The notes below the pieces were generated by a model that did no database searches, was not told the DNA's origin, and saw only the letters and a program-made list of their open reading frames with translations. A program made the position numbers and the translations under genes. Shown piece by piece: positions 12,030 to 24,849 of a DNA stretch of 64,000 nt; position 1 is the first letter of the stretch, and each line of letters opens with the position of its first letter. The DNA comes from Hofstenia miamia (lineage: Eukaryota; Xenacoelomorpha; Acoela). The DNA lies in NCBI GenBank assembly GCA_004352715.1, contig SCFE01000113.1:1213768-1277767 (forward strand). Direction: 5' to 3'.

Positions 12030-13265
12030 AGCAAGCATTGTGGGATAACCAATGGTCCATTAATGGGATCAATAGCCAATAATGGCCATTCATTTGACAA
12101 CCATAACCAACAAAACAAAAAGTATTAAAAATCTTAAGATTCTACAATTTTACAAAAAAATCATTATATTATTGTATATAATATGTGCATTGCATTAAAG
12201 TTTAATTTCAATTTTCAAAAAGTATTATTTGTCAGTTAGTTTTAGACCATTGATAGTCCGACAATGGCCCATTAATGGCATTACTCGATCGATCTGCCAT
12301 CTAACGAACAAATAATAATTATAGCGATTTACAATTTTGCCTGATCAAATTGAATTTCATAAAAAATGAAATTACTTAAGTAGTTGATAACACAATCTAG
12401 TGTGCCAGCTCTTGTTTTTATGAGCGCTGTATAATGAATTCAATCATTTGCAGCAAGGTGTTCAATCATTAGGGTATTTGCTATACACTCTACCAACTGT
12501 GCTCTTAGCTCGAGCAATTTATACCAATTTACGAATTATAACTCATAATATAATATTGGACATCATCAGTGGCCTATTGATGGGCCATTCTTGGCATCAG
12601 GGGCAACTTTAGTAATCAATAATCAATTAACAGATGCTTGCAAATAGAACTCACTTCATTGTTTTGATTCCTAAATCATTTCAACATAATAAAAAGAATT
12701 GCAAAAAGCATTCTTGAAATTTTTAATTTGTAAAAAATTATAATATACCTATTAAGTGAATTTTCAAAATAATTTATTCATACATATTTGGACGTCTTGA
12801 AGTTTACTGTAATATAAAAAAAGTTACGATTTAGCAGAAGAGATTTTTCATGATTTGAAAAACTACTAATTCAAAATTGGAGTTAATTTGAAAATTTAAA
12901 ATTTTTGTTAAACTTGCAGATTTATGTTTATTGTTATCATTTATAAAGAAGACATTCCTTCAATTTTCTATTAAATGCTAGTACTAAAAATACTTGACAG
13001 GATATCAAATATATCCTTCTGCCATTTGTTGACATTCTGTATGTCCAAACAGCAATGTTTGAACTTCTTAAATATATAAAATTGTTGTGTTATATATAAT
13101 AATGCTTTGCTATCAAAACATACTGTTTGCCATCAATGGGTCATTGTCGGGAATATATCACTGGCTCATGAATTCCGCGGCGGTCATTTGTCAATAATGG
13201 CCATCAATGGCAACTTCAATGGACCATTGTCGGTCCATTAACGGTTTGTCGATTTTTGGGGTATG
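12030..13265. repeat. Cluster of CCATTRATGG / CCGACAATGG palindromic words; probable non-autonomous element
   Basis: Related words recur in both orientations at about 12050-12095, 12245-12280, 12560-12600 and 13130-13250: AATGGTCCATTAATGG, GACAATGGCCCATTAATGG, GGCCTATTGATGGGCCATT, and CAATGGACCATTGTCGGTCC. The left and right clusters align roughly as inverted repeats around CAATGGTCCATT followed by TTGACAA. The intervening DNA is AT-rich and non-coding. This looks like a 1.2-kb non-autonomous transposon with repeated sub-terminal palindromes. I could not identify its class or a target duplication. Confidence 0.5.
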
Positions 13266-15190
13266 TCATGCCCCACCCAACATTGAATGTCCTATTGCTC
13301 AAAGACTATTCACGATTTTGATATTTTTACTGTTATTTTATAAGCAGCCACTTAAATATGTTTTCACTCATTAGTTATATTTTGCAAAATGATTACACAT
13401 CAATTGTCTTCTAGAGACCATTGGGGTATGTGATACGCCAAATAGATCTTTAGTGGATTTTTCAACTAATATATTACTCAATCTTTCATATACCAGTTTT
13501 TTCGAATATGTAAGGCAAAAATACATTATAATTTGCAGCTTAAGCATGTCGCAGTAAAAGACATTGTGTAGTTAGATATCGAAAGTGTTGGTTACTCAAG
13601 CAATATTAGAGGAAGTTGATGATGATATTAAAAAATTTCCAGACTTAAGTGATTAGAAGTTTATGGCAGTTGAGGAGTCTGATAACATCAATGAAGATGA
13701 CATTACAATTCTGGATCCTGATCTGCTAGAAATTATAACTATGTATATTACAAAGATTTGCTAGAAAAAAAAATACATTTTTTTGATACCAATTTTCAAT
13801 TTCACAAACTTGAGATCATTTTGTTTCAAAAACAACCTACATATCCGAGCCTAGCTTCTAAAACTAATGTAAAAAGTATAGATTTTCTACTCTGGTGCCT
13901 TAATTTAGTTTTAGTATTTTCTAGAACTGGCAATCAATGTTTTATGATGGATGCGTTATAATTCAATTATTTAATAAATCTGCAAACATTTCATATATAT
14001 ATATATATATATATGAATTTTACATTAAAATCATATACGCTTAAGTTTTTCAATTTGATGCATAGATTTTTTAATGAGTTTCTAACATACACAATTTTAG
14101 TCTAGCAAACTTAAAAATTTAGAACATTTTTGCCAAGGATCATAAACCGATCCCAAAAGCTCCGAGTTTGCAAAAATTTTAATTGGCGGGGAGACCAGAT
14201 TTCTGCCAGGCCTAGTGCTTCGGAGTTCAATCGATCTCACACCATCCTGAGATTTGCAAAATTGCAATAGCTTAAAGCGTATGTAACAAACATGATTACT
14301 GCATTACATGCAAATGTATGCTGGTAAACTGTTTACAATAGCTAAAGGTACATTGTGACGGCTTATTGAGATAGGTCTTATGTCTAAAAAAAGAAATATG
14401 AAATTTCTTAGTTACTTTGAAATCAAAAATATCTAGAGAATTCCGTAGGACACATGGAAGAAAGAAGTTGTCATCTTGAAGCTGGGTTGAATTGAGCAAA
14501 CATGGAAAATCTGTGCTTCAGTTTCTTGGACTTCGATTAAATCATGAGGCACTTAATTATTCTAGGCAGGATTTAGGTATAGATTAATAAATTATTTTAC
14601 GTGGTACATCCTGCACTATTGAGATACTATTTTGTTGTGCAAGTCAAATCAAAGAGAAAATACCTTCATCTGAACGCAAGCGGAATGTCTAATCTTATGC
14701 GCACTACGATGTAAAAAGTACTTAGTAGAAAGTGACAATACGAGATAACTATGGACCCGAACCCAACAAAATCGGAATATTTATTACCCAAACCTGACCC
14801 GAAAATATAATACCAGAACCCAACCCGAAAACTTGATTTTGATTCAAGGTTATGGATCTCTGTCCGATCAAATGATCATTACCATTATTCACTTTCTGAT
14901 CTGGGGAAATAGCAATTCATTTGTGTTACTTAATGTCTTGGATCTTTATTAAATCAAGCGCTGATTTAGATCAGCCTTTTTATTAATTATCAATCTAATC
15001 CTTGTATCCAAGCCCGACAGGAAACTCGAAATCGGGTCGTGTTTTATCGGCTACCCGATGTCATTTTTTAGTACATAAGCTTGAACCGGGCAAGAAATTG
15101 TTGAACAGATCCGATCCGACATGGACCGGCACCAACAAAAATTAAATTTAAATAGCCTCGCTATTCAACCTGAGTCAACTTCCCTCTACC
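13266..15190. other. AT-rich stretch, no confident gene
   Basis: An acidic frame with an internal stop at about 13605-13745 (EEVDDDIKKFPDLSD then EESDNINEDD) resembles the acidic N-terminus of some transposases but is too short to call. Around 14750-15120, CCCGAA/CGGGT words recur in both orientations (GACCCGAACCCAAC, AATCGGGTCGTG), suggesting a degraded repeat. Confidence 0.4.
13993..14014. repeat. (TA)n microsatellite
   Basis: Eleven AT units in a row. Confidence 0.9.
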
Positions 15191-15405
15191 TATATATATA
15201 TANNNNNNNNNNNNNNNNNNNNNNNNNNNNNNNNNNNNNNNNNNNNNNNNNNNNNNNNNNNNNNNNNNNNNNNNNNNNNNNNNNNNNNNNNNNNNNNNNN
15301 NNNNNNNNNNNNNNNNNNNNNNNNNNNNNNNNNNNNNNNNNNNNNNNNNNNNNNNNNNNNNNNNNNNNNNNNNNNNNNNNNNNNNNNNNNNNNNNNNNNN
15401 NNNNN

Positions 15406-15436
<31 letters not shown>
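15191..15436. repeat. (TA)n array containing a 203-bp assembly gap
   Basis: TA repeats flank a run of N from 15203 to 15405, so the true length of the array is unknown. Confidence 0.95.
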
Positions 15437-15438
<2 letters not shown>

Positions 15439-15654
15439 TATATATAGGAACCAAGAATATTTTAACTCCACAGTCAGCCATGTGTCTTGACAGAAGAAAG
15501 GTATCTGAAAGATGTGCTGCTATATTCTCATTGTTCAATTGGCCAAGACCCCACGGAATAATTTAACATTAATCGTTCTTCCATTCAGTGCTTACGAAAG
15601 CATCATTGAAAATCACCTGCTGGAGCTTTGAAAGCGGATTTTCATGCTAACTGT

Positions 15655-16771
15655 CCTTTGGTGGTTCACTGGGATATAAAATTGCTCAGAGATTTGACAA
15701 AGAGCAATCGTATTGATCGCATATCAGTTATTATTATTAGTAATGACGTGTCTCAAATTGCTAACTGTGGCAAAATTGGATAATGGTACAGGTCTAGAGC
15801 AAGTGTAGAATTTTGCCGACATGTACTAATTGCGTAACTAATTACTACTCATTGAAATTGCTGATGGATAGGCAATAATCAAAAATAAATAAAATTACTT
15901 AAGTCGTTTTAGTTTTATTTTTCTTATCGTTTTCCGCCGATTATACCACACAAGCTAAAGCTGTTGTTGAAACTCTTGATGAATGGGATCTGAGAGAGAA
16001 AGTTGTTACTCTGTCATTTGACACTGCAGCTTCCAACACATGAAAAAATCAAGCTGCATGTGCTCAGATTAAACAAGAGTTGCAAAAAATCTTTTGCATT
16101 TAGCAGGTCGACACCACATTCTTGAACTTGTTTTCCAAACAGTTTTCACTAAAATTGAAAGAATATAATGAAATTTTGCAAATGTGTATTTTTGCAGTTA
16201 AAATCTATCACAGAGAATGAATAGAATCTCCTCTGGCAGCTGCAGCCGCAAACAATGATATCAAACTGCTTAACTCCATTCAAGCATATCCGAGCACCAA
16301 TTAAGCAGTCTCTAAAGATGATTTGATAAAGTTTTACTGCCATCTATGGCTTCTGTCAGAAGAACTGGTGGTCATTGCCTTCCTTGATAAGTCTGTTTCA
16401 GCCAATATGAAAAAATGGTTCACATGATAAAGGAATGCCATGCGATAGAAGATGCTCCAAAACAAAGAACTATTAGCCCCACAACAAATCAATTGAAGTT
16501 GTCTGATCTTTTCATCAAAGGATCAATTGCTCTGTTTCAAAAGCTTGGAATTTCATCTGAGTTTTTGGATGAAGATCGAGAGCTTTTGACACTTTGTGAT
16601 GATTACCAACAGGCACTGCAAACGAACAAGTCACTCACTGTTACAAATGACCATGCTGAGCGAGGAGTGGCACTCATTGAAGAGTACAATCGCAATCTCA
16701 CATATAATGAAGAGCAGACGCAGTATTTGCTTCAGGTGATTTCTGACCATTGGAAACTTTTTCCTAACTAA
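15655..16771 (+). pseudogene. Decayed transposase-like gene of an unnamed animal family
   Basis: Three in-order blocks can be read. At 15655-15783: PLVVHWDIKLLRDLT and IDRISVIIIS. At 15941-16100: VVETLDEWDLREKVVTLSFD followed by TAASNT-stop-KNQAACAQIK, where the stop is a single TGA in place of a Gly codon. At 16415-16771 is a clean 118-codon frame with KLSDLFIKGSIALFQKLGIS, then TNDHAERGVALIEEYN and EEQTQYLLQVISDHWKLFPN. I recognise this block order (HWDGK, SFDTT..NTG, then a C-terminal NDxAERGV..I motif) from multicopy uncharacterised genes in invertebrates. Its multicopy nature and RNase-H-like layout suggest a transposase, but I cannot assign a superfamily. No terminal repeats were found. 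Confidence 0.55.
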
Positions 16772-16774
16772 CTC

Positions 16775-17527
16775 AATAACTTATATTGGTTTAATTTTAG
16801 TTGAGCTATTGTGTTGTTTCATTTGCTTTTGTGATTACTGTTTAGTTTTATTAAATAAGTTATCATTTGGTTATACTAGTACAGCAGTTTGTTTTCACGA
16901 AGTTGTAATTAAATATAGTGCTGTAAACATCAGTATATCATAACAGTAGCATTGTCAAACTAGCAATCAATCTCCTAACATACCTAAACCATATCAAAGG
17001 ATACCAATATCTTATAAAATTTCACATATTTACTACTTACATGCAGTGCTCCAGTACTTATCCATGAAATTACTAGCTATGCCATTTTGTTTCAAGTTTT
17101 CTTTTATATTTTTTACACAATTATGCAGTAATATGTGTTCAATAGCATATTTAGAATGCAAATTCATAGAAGCAGAAATCAAAAAATTTTATTGTATCCC
17201 TAATATTTTGTCAAATTTGGGGGGGGTTTATAACATGCTTAACAGTTCTTGATGTCTCAAGTTAGTTACATTAGTGATTCTACAAATTTTGAGTGATCAA
17301 ATATGACTATAGGCTTTCTAGAGGCAGAGTTATGACTGATTTTGTGTTTTTATCCCCTCGCAATATGCTTGAATACCCCAAGACCTCAACGTTGATGTGC
17401 AGTCTCCAAATCTTGTCAGAATTTCTTCAAATTTTCACAGAAGAATTTTTTATGAATAGGAAAAGAATGAGATTTTGGGAGCTAAAGAAAATTGTAATTG
17501 TTTTTTGCTTTTTAAAGGCCTATCCTA
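16775..17527. other. AT-rich stretch without a recognised gene
   Basis: Frames at 17046 and 17293 are short and have no protein-like features. Confidence 0.5.
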
Positions 17528-17552
17528 ATATATATATATATATATATATATA
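17528..17552. repeat. (TA)n microsatellite at the tail of a LINE
   Basis: The array sits at the 3' end of the minus-strand LINE remnant that follows, the position where CR1/jockey-type elements commonly carry a simple-repeat tail. Confidence 0.8.
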
Positions 17553-19034
17553 ATGGCTTTTTTCTTTAAAGAGTATAACAATACAAAACAAAATTAAACA
17601 AAATAATGAAAATACTAGAGGAAGTAAGGTTTGTTGTGACAATTGCAAAAGGAAAAGAGATTACATTTACATAAGATTCCAGTAGAAAGCAGAGGTCAAG
17701 AGAAATGTTGGTATATTAGATTTAAATTTAGAAGGACGTGCCCAAAGATCAGTATCTAGATTTTGAAATATGCAATTCGCTAGAGGAATGATACAAAAAA
17801 TGTTGTTATGGGATTATTGTTACTTATGGATTTAAGGATATTTAAAAAATAAATATTGGGATGAACGAGATTTAAAGGTGCTTGAGGAAAATGATAGACA
17901 TTCATTAACATCAAAGTAATATATTCCAATAAGTAATTTTTAAAGAAAAATAAGATTAAGATATTTTAAGTAAAGATTTATTGAAAGTGGCTTGGCTTGA
18001 AAGAGAAGAATTTCAAATGAGGAATTCGAAGAGAAGACCCAACGAAAAGCATTATGAAATATACGGTCAATTTTTAAGGCAGAGGAAGAATCAAGATGTC
18101 AGCACTGTGAAGCATAGGTTTGAGATGACAAGCAGTATGTTCTAAAAAATAAACATTTGCTTGAATAGTGAGTAGACTTGGGTATTAGAGATTTCAGATA
18201 AAACAAAAAGAACTTTTTAATTTTTTCAGAAATATGCGATTTCCAGGATAAATTATTAGAAATAACTATTCCTAAGTCAGTTATTTCACGTTTAAAAGGA
18301 ATTTCAAAAGTAGATAATGTCATAATAGGAGGTCTGGCATTACATGTAAACAAAAGAAGAAACCCTCACATTTTGAAAGAAATATGATTATCAATAGCCC
18401 ATTGTATTGCATTGTCACAAGAAGTTTTAAGGTCGTTCAATTTTGCAGAAAAAATTTGGATATCATCAGCATATAGCATACAAATGGAATTTTTTGAGAA
18501 ATACATTTAATGGAATCGTCAATGAATATTAGAAAAAGAATAGGTCCAAGATAAATACTGATAAACACCTGCAGNAGTGAATAGACTTGGGTATTAGAGA
18601 TTTCAGATAAAACAAAAAGAACTTTTTAATTTTTTCAGAAATATGCGATTTCCAGGATAAATTATTAGAAATAACTATTCCTAAGTCAGTTATTTCACGT
18701 TTAAAAGGAATTTCAAAAGTAGATAATGTCATAATAGGAGGTCTGGCATTACATGTAAACAAAAGAAGAAACCCTCACATTTTGAAAGAAATATGATTAT
18801 CAATAGCCCATTGTATTGCATTGTCACAAGAAGTTTTAAGGTCGTTCAATTTTGCAGAAAAAATTTGGATATCATCAGCATATAGCATACAAATGGAATT
18901 TTTTGAGAAATACATTTAATGGAATCGTCAATGAATATTAGAAAAAGAATAGGTCCAAGATAAATACTGATAAACACCTGCAGTAGCATATTTTGATATT
19001 TCATTTTCTGTGAGTACGTTTCTTTCCTAATCAA
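17553..19034 (-). mobile_element. CR1/jockey-like LINE, 3' half of the reverse transcriptase
   Basis: Reading leftward from 19034: LGPILFLIFIDDSIKCIS (RT motif before the active site), then a frameshifted YADD segment whose second frame continues as ISKFF, then IPFKREITDLGIVISNNLSW followed by KSHI, the conserved 'DLG...SWKSHI' thumb-side motif. Further on come CWHLDSSSALKIDRIFHNAF and RWVF and a C-terminal tail, finishing near 17600. Stops and shifts make it dead. The segment 18170-18574 is repeated almost perfectly at 18578-18983 around a single N at 18575, so one copy is probably an assembly artefact. Confidence 0.75.
18575..18575. other. Single-N assembly join
   Basis: Sequence after this N restarts about 405 bp upstream of itself and repeats almost identically up to about 18983. 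Confidence 0.75.
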
Positions 19035-21320
19035 AATTCTGCTTCCAGATTTTGGTTGCCATGTGGAAATTGTTTGTTGTTACTGACGTAGATTTTCTGT
19101 TTGATCAGAATTTTTCTAAGAAAAAAAGGTGCATAATTGCTTCCATAAAATCTCAAATCATATTGTGCAAATTTAGAGACAGAGTGCATAGAACTTCTGT
19201 AATTGTACACCTATTTGACTCTATGTAGTCAAATTGTCACTAAGCAACATGCAAAGAAATGCTTCTTTACTTAATCAATAAGTCAAACATTTTCAACTCA
19301 AAAAGGCATCATGATCTGAAAGTATTTTCTTAATTCTGCAACAGTAAGCTACACATTCCTAAAAAATTTTTATTACTTTTCACTTTCCATTGAGGAGAAT
19401 ATAAACCTCAGGAAAATGCATAGGTGTAACAGTAATCAACCGCATGTATTGTTTGCTATTCTTAGATTGAGGTAAATGTTAAAAAAATCAGTAGCAACTA
19501 ATTCATTTGATGAACGCTGCATAAGAAGCATACTCAGTTGCATTTCAAGCATACGTGTAACAATTTTACATAAAATGAGTAGCATAGAAATCATTTCTTT
19601 CCAATTAACAGCTTGATTTCGTTATGATAAAGCACTGTCATCACTCTCCCCAAGAGCACCTCGTGCTTCCTTTAAGACTTGCAACTTCTATGATTCATCC
19701 AAAATTTCAAATGATTTTAGTAATGCATCAACAATAGCCTTGTTTTTTCAATACCAAAGCTTTACTGTGTATTTTCCTTCAATTTTTACAGTGCATATTT
19801 TCATTGTAGAAGGTTTCATGATGGTATTGGATTATCTCAGTGCAATACTCAACTGCACGAGCATCTGTTTCCTGCCATTGAATACCTTTTCTTCTACTGT
19901 TTGAATAGAGGACTCTTAAAAGTAAAAGGTTTTCCTGTTTACAACCAAGTGATTCCAATTTTTGTATATAATTACAAGGGTTTCTACAATTTTGAGTATT
20001 CCGACTATATAATAAGAAATATACCGCAACCTCTCAAAGTAGCAATTTAGTAACAAACACTATTTAGGCTCAGCACCTACCGGAGAAGACTTCCATATTG
20101 TCATGAGAATTCACAGTCAAAAGAGATGAGATCTTCTTGCTCTGTTGCTTTACAATTTCATCACTATATGAAATAGCGATTGTATAAATAAATCTATTAC
20201 TCTGCTCAAATGTAGTAATATATGTAGATATATGTAAACCTGTGAAAAATAGGAGGCTTTACCCTAAGGAACCTACTTAGAGATATTGGTAGCTAGAAGT
20301 AGATACATACAATGATAGCCTATCAGAAACCTAATGTCTTGGCATCTCCTTATAACCCGATTCTAAGTATAATATTGTATGAGTGCATTCAGCACAATAG
20401 ACAAGCACTATATAAGTTTACTTACTAAATTGGTTTGTTTAATTGTTTGTTTGTTTGTAATCTGCACCAAAAGTTGTTAAATTGCTACAAAAATCTCCAG
20501 TTTAAAGTGAAAGGTATCATATATGGTAAATAAATGGATCATTGAGTTAATATTATGATCATAGCCAAGCTACTTTATTATTCAATGAATCAACTTTGAT
20601 AACATTTAAAGCAAAGTAATAAATATTTAAATAAACATGTAAGAGCAAATTTGTTTACACTGAAATTACGTCAAACCAATGAAATTGGGGTAATGGGATT
20701 TCGAAATAAAAATCAAATTAAACAAAAAAACTATTCCATTTCAGGGTCTGGTACACCTTTTTTGGAATTATCACTCAAATATATACAAAATTAGCCCATT
20801 TCAAAAAAATTAAAATTTCATGAATATCCCCCATTCATTGGTTTGGGTCAGTTTTCCTAATTCTTTAATTTCTGAAATACTTATATTCTTCTGTTATAAA
20901 TTTTTGCTGCCTAAATTTTTACAATGCATGTATGTACTAGACTTCTTTATTAGTAAATTTAGATTAACAGTGCAATTTGAAAATCAAACAATTACAGTGA
21001 AAGTTCCCTTATTAATTTGCAGTGTGTGTAATTATTGACAACTTGGAGCATAAAATACTATTTAGGATCGCAAATTCCTTCAGATTTCCTTGTCTTTTAT
21101 GTCATACCTGGATATATGATATTTTTAGGTTGGTGGCTTTAAAGCATGTCCCATAAATGTATACTTTATTATCTATTACATAAAACTAGGAATTAAGATG
21201 AAGAAATTCCAGCATTGCATAATCTAAGTAAACACAAAACTAGCCCAATTGCTGATTATTTTATGAGCTATTTACAGAAATGCAGTTATACTATTGATAG
21301 ACAAAGAGACCGCCATGATA
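19035..21320. other. AT-rich stretch without a recognised gene
   Basis: No coding block or transposon domain was recognised. A short GTTT run occurs near 20440. Confidence 0.5.
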
Positions 21321-21329
21321 AATTATTGA

Positions 21330-22230
21330 ATTTCTATGTGGTCGGGGTTACTCTACCAGTCAACGGACTGAAGAGTGGGTGGCAACAGATCTGCTCTGGC
21401 ACTTCCCCTAGAAGTGTGCAGGTCGGCTTAATCATGCTTGCCCTCTGGCGACCCCTGGCACGCAGAGTGCTGATCTGTGTTGAGTCTGATCAGCAGAGAG
21501 TGAAGCCAAAGGCCGAGCTTCATGAGAGGGTTGCGCCTCTCTACAGCTTTCGCCAACCAAGGCTACTAACTGAGGTAACTCGTGAGCACCTGCGTCTGCC
21601 TGTTATGGAGATCCTGATTATTTAGGAGATATTTATACACTTGAAGTGCAAAGCACCAAGTGACGTCCTAAAATCTCCGTAACTTAGAATGTCGGATCAT
21701 AACTAAAACCCATGACAAAGCAAAGCTCCCTCATAGGTAAGGCTCAGCAAATGCTGGCCTAGGCCTATCTAGAGGCCAGAGACAGAGGAAAATCCTCTGT
21801 ATAACTGCCCTCGTAGACGCACTCTACGGCTCTGGGCATAGACGTCGCCGTCTGCTCCACAGAACAGACAGTCTCACATCATCGTCACCGCCCCCATATG
21901 TGCAAAGCACACATGGTTGCACCTTCTTATACCCTATTGTTTAACGTCCACTTTTGGTTCGGGACTCCGCAAAGCGACGCGCCCATCAAGTATTGGCTCA
22001 GCGTCTCCGCCTACCCAGGAACCACCACATGGAGGTTACTCTCCAGGACGATTCGGGCATAACCCTTTCTATAGATTTTTAGGCACTTGGAAATTGGAGG
22101 AAAGGCACGGTGTAGTCAACACAAATGTGAGAAAACTGGAGCTTCAAGCGATAAGATTAAAATGATGTCAAGTGCCAACATAAGGGCCTAATCAGGCCGG
22201 AATATCAATAAAGTGTTGGTGCAACCAAAG
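21330..22230. other. GC-rich island of unknown nature
   Basis: Base composition jumps well above the surroundings for about 0.9 kb. Two open frames (21215-21625 and 21917-22165) cross it but look like by-products of low stop frequency, with no domain. The interval contains several short hairpins: AGACGTCGCCGTCT near 21840, and GTGCAAAGCAC near 21900. It ends near CAATAAAG at 22206. Possibilities are a recently inserted repeat, an LTR-like sequence or foreign DNA. I cannot decide. Confidence 0.4.
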
Positions 22231-24177
22231 GCATCAGAGGTTCATATTCTGCATGACTAGAGAGACAAGAGCTAAGAGTGAGCTCCAAAGAAGTTATACG
22301 AAGTTGAAACTCAAGTAAAGCATCATATTTTCACAGAAGAGGGCTCAACCATATAACAATAGAAGTGTAGAATAAGATAAATATGTGCAGCATTAGTTTA
22401 TCTGTGAAAGATTGACAACTGAGATAGTGAGCCAGACGTGTATCTTAACTACTCTAAGTAATTTTCTTTTAACTCCCGTAAGTTATTTTGTTAATTCTCA
22501 TTGATGTACGGTTAAGTTCTCTGGAGTTTTGATATTGTTGCAGTGAATTATAGCTGAGTTTGTATTAGTGAAATTTTTCCTGTGTAAACTAGACAAGATT
22601 ATATGCATTGTAAATTGTACGTTACATACAATTTGGGAAGAGATATATCTGGAACCTTTGAATAATGCTTAAAATTTTTAAATACTTAAAGCTGATAATG
22701 AACATTTGAACGCAATTTTTATACCAATTTATCATTGGCAAGAGCGGTCGCAGTAGGTCATTATAATCGTGGCAATTGATGATTAAGTGATTGCCTTCTA
22801 TAACAGGTGTTGACAAAGAGCGATATCACAAATTTTTGACTGGTGGAGAACAAACTGCTACAAGTACCTCATTCTATCCCAAATTGTTGCTGACGTGCTT
22901 AACTTTCCTACAACTATTTTTCCAAATGAAAGACTTTTTACATCGTCTGTCTTAATTTCACATAAATTCAAGACATAATTATTCTATGAAAATATAAATA
23001 TTTTATGTTGCCTAAGATATTGGAAACAAAATGTTTTTAAAATATTTTCCTCAGTTACCTGTTTAGTTAAATTACAAAAAACATTTAATTGTTTAAATTC
23101 TTTATGGGTAACATTTTCTTGGGGAATATTGGAATACAACATATTATATTTTACGTAATGAAATCGTACATTATTTAGTTATTCAATTTATTACTGTTTA
23201 CACCGAAGTTAATGAAGTGGTCTTGTCAATTAAAACTGTGCAGGTGTATATAGAAATCTACTGCTGGACTTACCCCAGTGACATGTATACAGAAGTAAAT
23301 TAATAGAGATATGAAATTATTATAGCTTATCCAGATAATTCGGGCCAGACTAAAGTAAATGCAAATCCGGACAGGTCAGGATAAGTTTTGTCTGAATTTC
23401 TGCCCGGATTGATTTAGTAGAACATACCACCACTGTTTTTTGCTCTAAAATGTTCCATAGGTCTCCCTCTTGCTAAAATGTAAAAAAGTAAATAATTAAA
23501 TATGAACATTTATGTAAATATGCTAAAATATTTTATGACAACTTTCCACATTATTAACTGCCCTCAAATGATAACTATTTCTTAGAATATATTTACAATT
23601 TTACTTTGTTTGAGATGGTTTATTCTCGTCCAAATCTAAGTGCAGGAAATGATTAAAAAATTCTGAAATGATATGTTGTTTTGTACAACTCTTTTTATAA
23701 GAAATGAAAGTGCAAGTGTGTTGACGTAATCATATAAAATTTTTTGGCAGTGCAAAATATGTATTTGGATTAAATCTGGGCATATTTATGTGCTTTCATA
23801 AATTTCTTTAATTAAGTGAGAAAATTAAATTTTAGGCACTTAAATGTTTTATGATAACATGTGAGTTTTGATTGTATATATTTATCAATCTAAAATTCTC
23901 TGAATTTAAGAATTTCCTATATAAAAATATGTTTGTTATAGAGCAAAATCAGACAGACCGAACAGTATACTGACCGCATTTATAACAAATGCACTTATGC
24001 GTTTCCAAATATTGTTGAATTAATAATTGATGTGTATATGGCAATTGTAAAAATGCGAATATTAACATTATTTTTTGAAATTGTTTGTAGATCCAGAATT
24101 AAAGAACCTAGAAAAGAAAAATATTTAAAATATGCCATGCAGACTTGACTAAGTTCTAAGAATGACATACACACCTA

Positions 24178-24181
<4 letters not shown>
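22231..24181. other. AT-rich stretch without a recognised gene
   Basis: A short protein-like string around 22810-22900 (DKERYHKFLTGGEQ) may be a transposon crumb. Nothing else was supported. Confidence 0.45.

Positions 24182-24226
<45 letters not shown>
24182..24226. repeat. (TA)n microsatellite
   Basis: Uninterrupted TA run of 45 bp. Confidence 0.95.
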
Positions 24227-24229
<3 letters not shown>

Positions 24230-24849
24230 GAAATTAAATAGTCATAGAATTATTTTTAGCACGCAATATTATATTTTGGATTTCATTTTGAATTTCCAGG
24301 AGCTTGTCAAAATTTTAATCCTTCAGATTTTTACATTTTTATGAAGATTGAAACCCATAGGACATCACATAGAAAAAGTTAATTATTGTATGTTTTCTAA
24401 TCTGAAACTTTTTTCCATGACATCGTGACAACTGGTTAAGTCAATGGTTTAAACATCTGTTTAACTGTGCATCACTGCGTGCATTCCTTTGTATCCCTTA
24501 AACTTCAATAAAATTAATACTAATAACAATTTAGTTACCTTCCTCACCATAGAAGTAAATCAAACAATGTTTGATAATTTATTTGTTGCAACACAAAGGC
24601 AATTCCTTGAATTATATAGCCGGAATTAGCATTATTTAAGCTTGCAAAACGTGACCAGAAATGTCCTGTAAACAATACAGACAATGCCCTTTTATACTAG
24701 AAAGGAAGTTGACTGCAAAATGGACGTGTATGCAATTGTGAAACGCTATCTTAATACGTTTTTGATTATCAATCTCATGTATTTAATTATAATACACGGA
24801 TTGCCAGTATAAGTATTTAACATATATCTGAATTAACTACTTAAAGGGA

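Noticed and set aside
13605-13745. Acidic stretch as a piggyBac-type transposase N-terminus
   Set aside because: Only about 45 residues with an internal stop and no downstream DDD domain or TTAA-flanked ends.
15121-15538. Long open frames across the N runs at 15.2, 31.9, 33.8 and 60.7 kb
   Set aside because: They consist of unknown bases and TA repeats (Tyr-Ile), not coding sequence.
21215-22165. Two longer frames in the GC-rich island as genes
   Set aside because: Low stop density follows from composition. No domain, no splice context and no sensible start.
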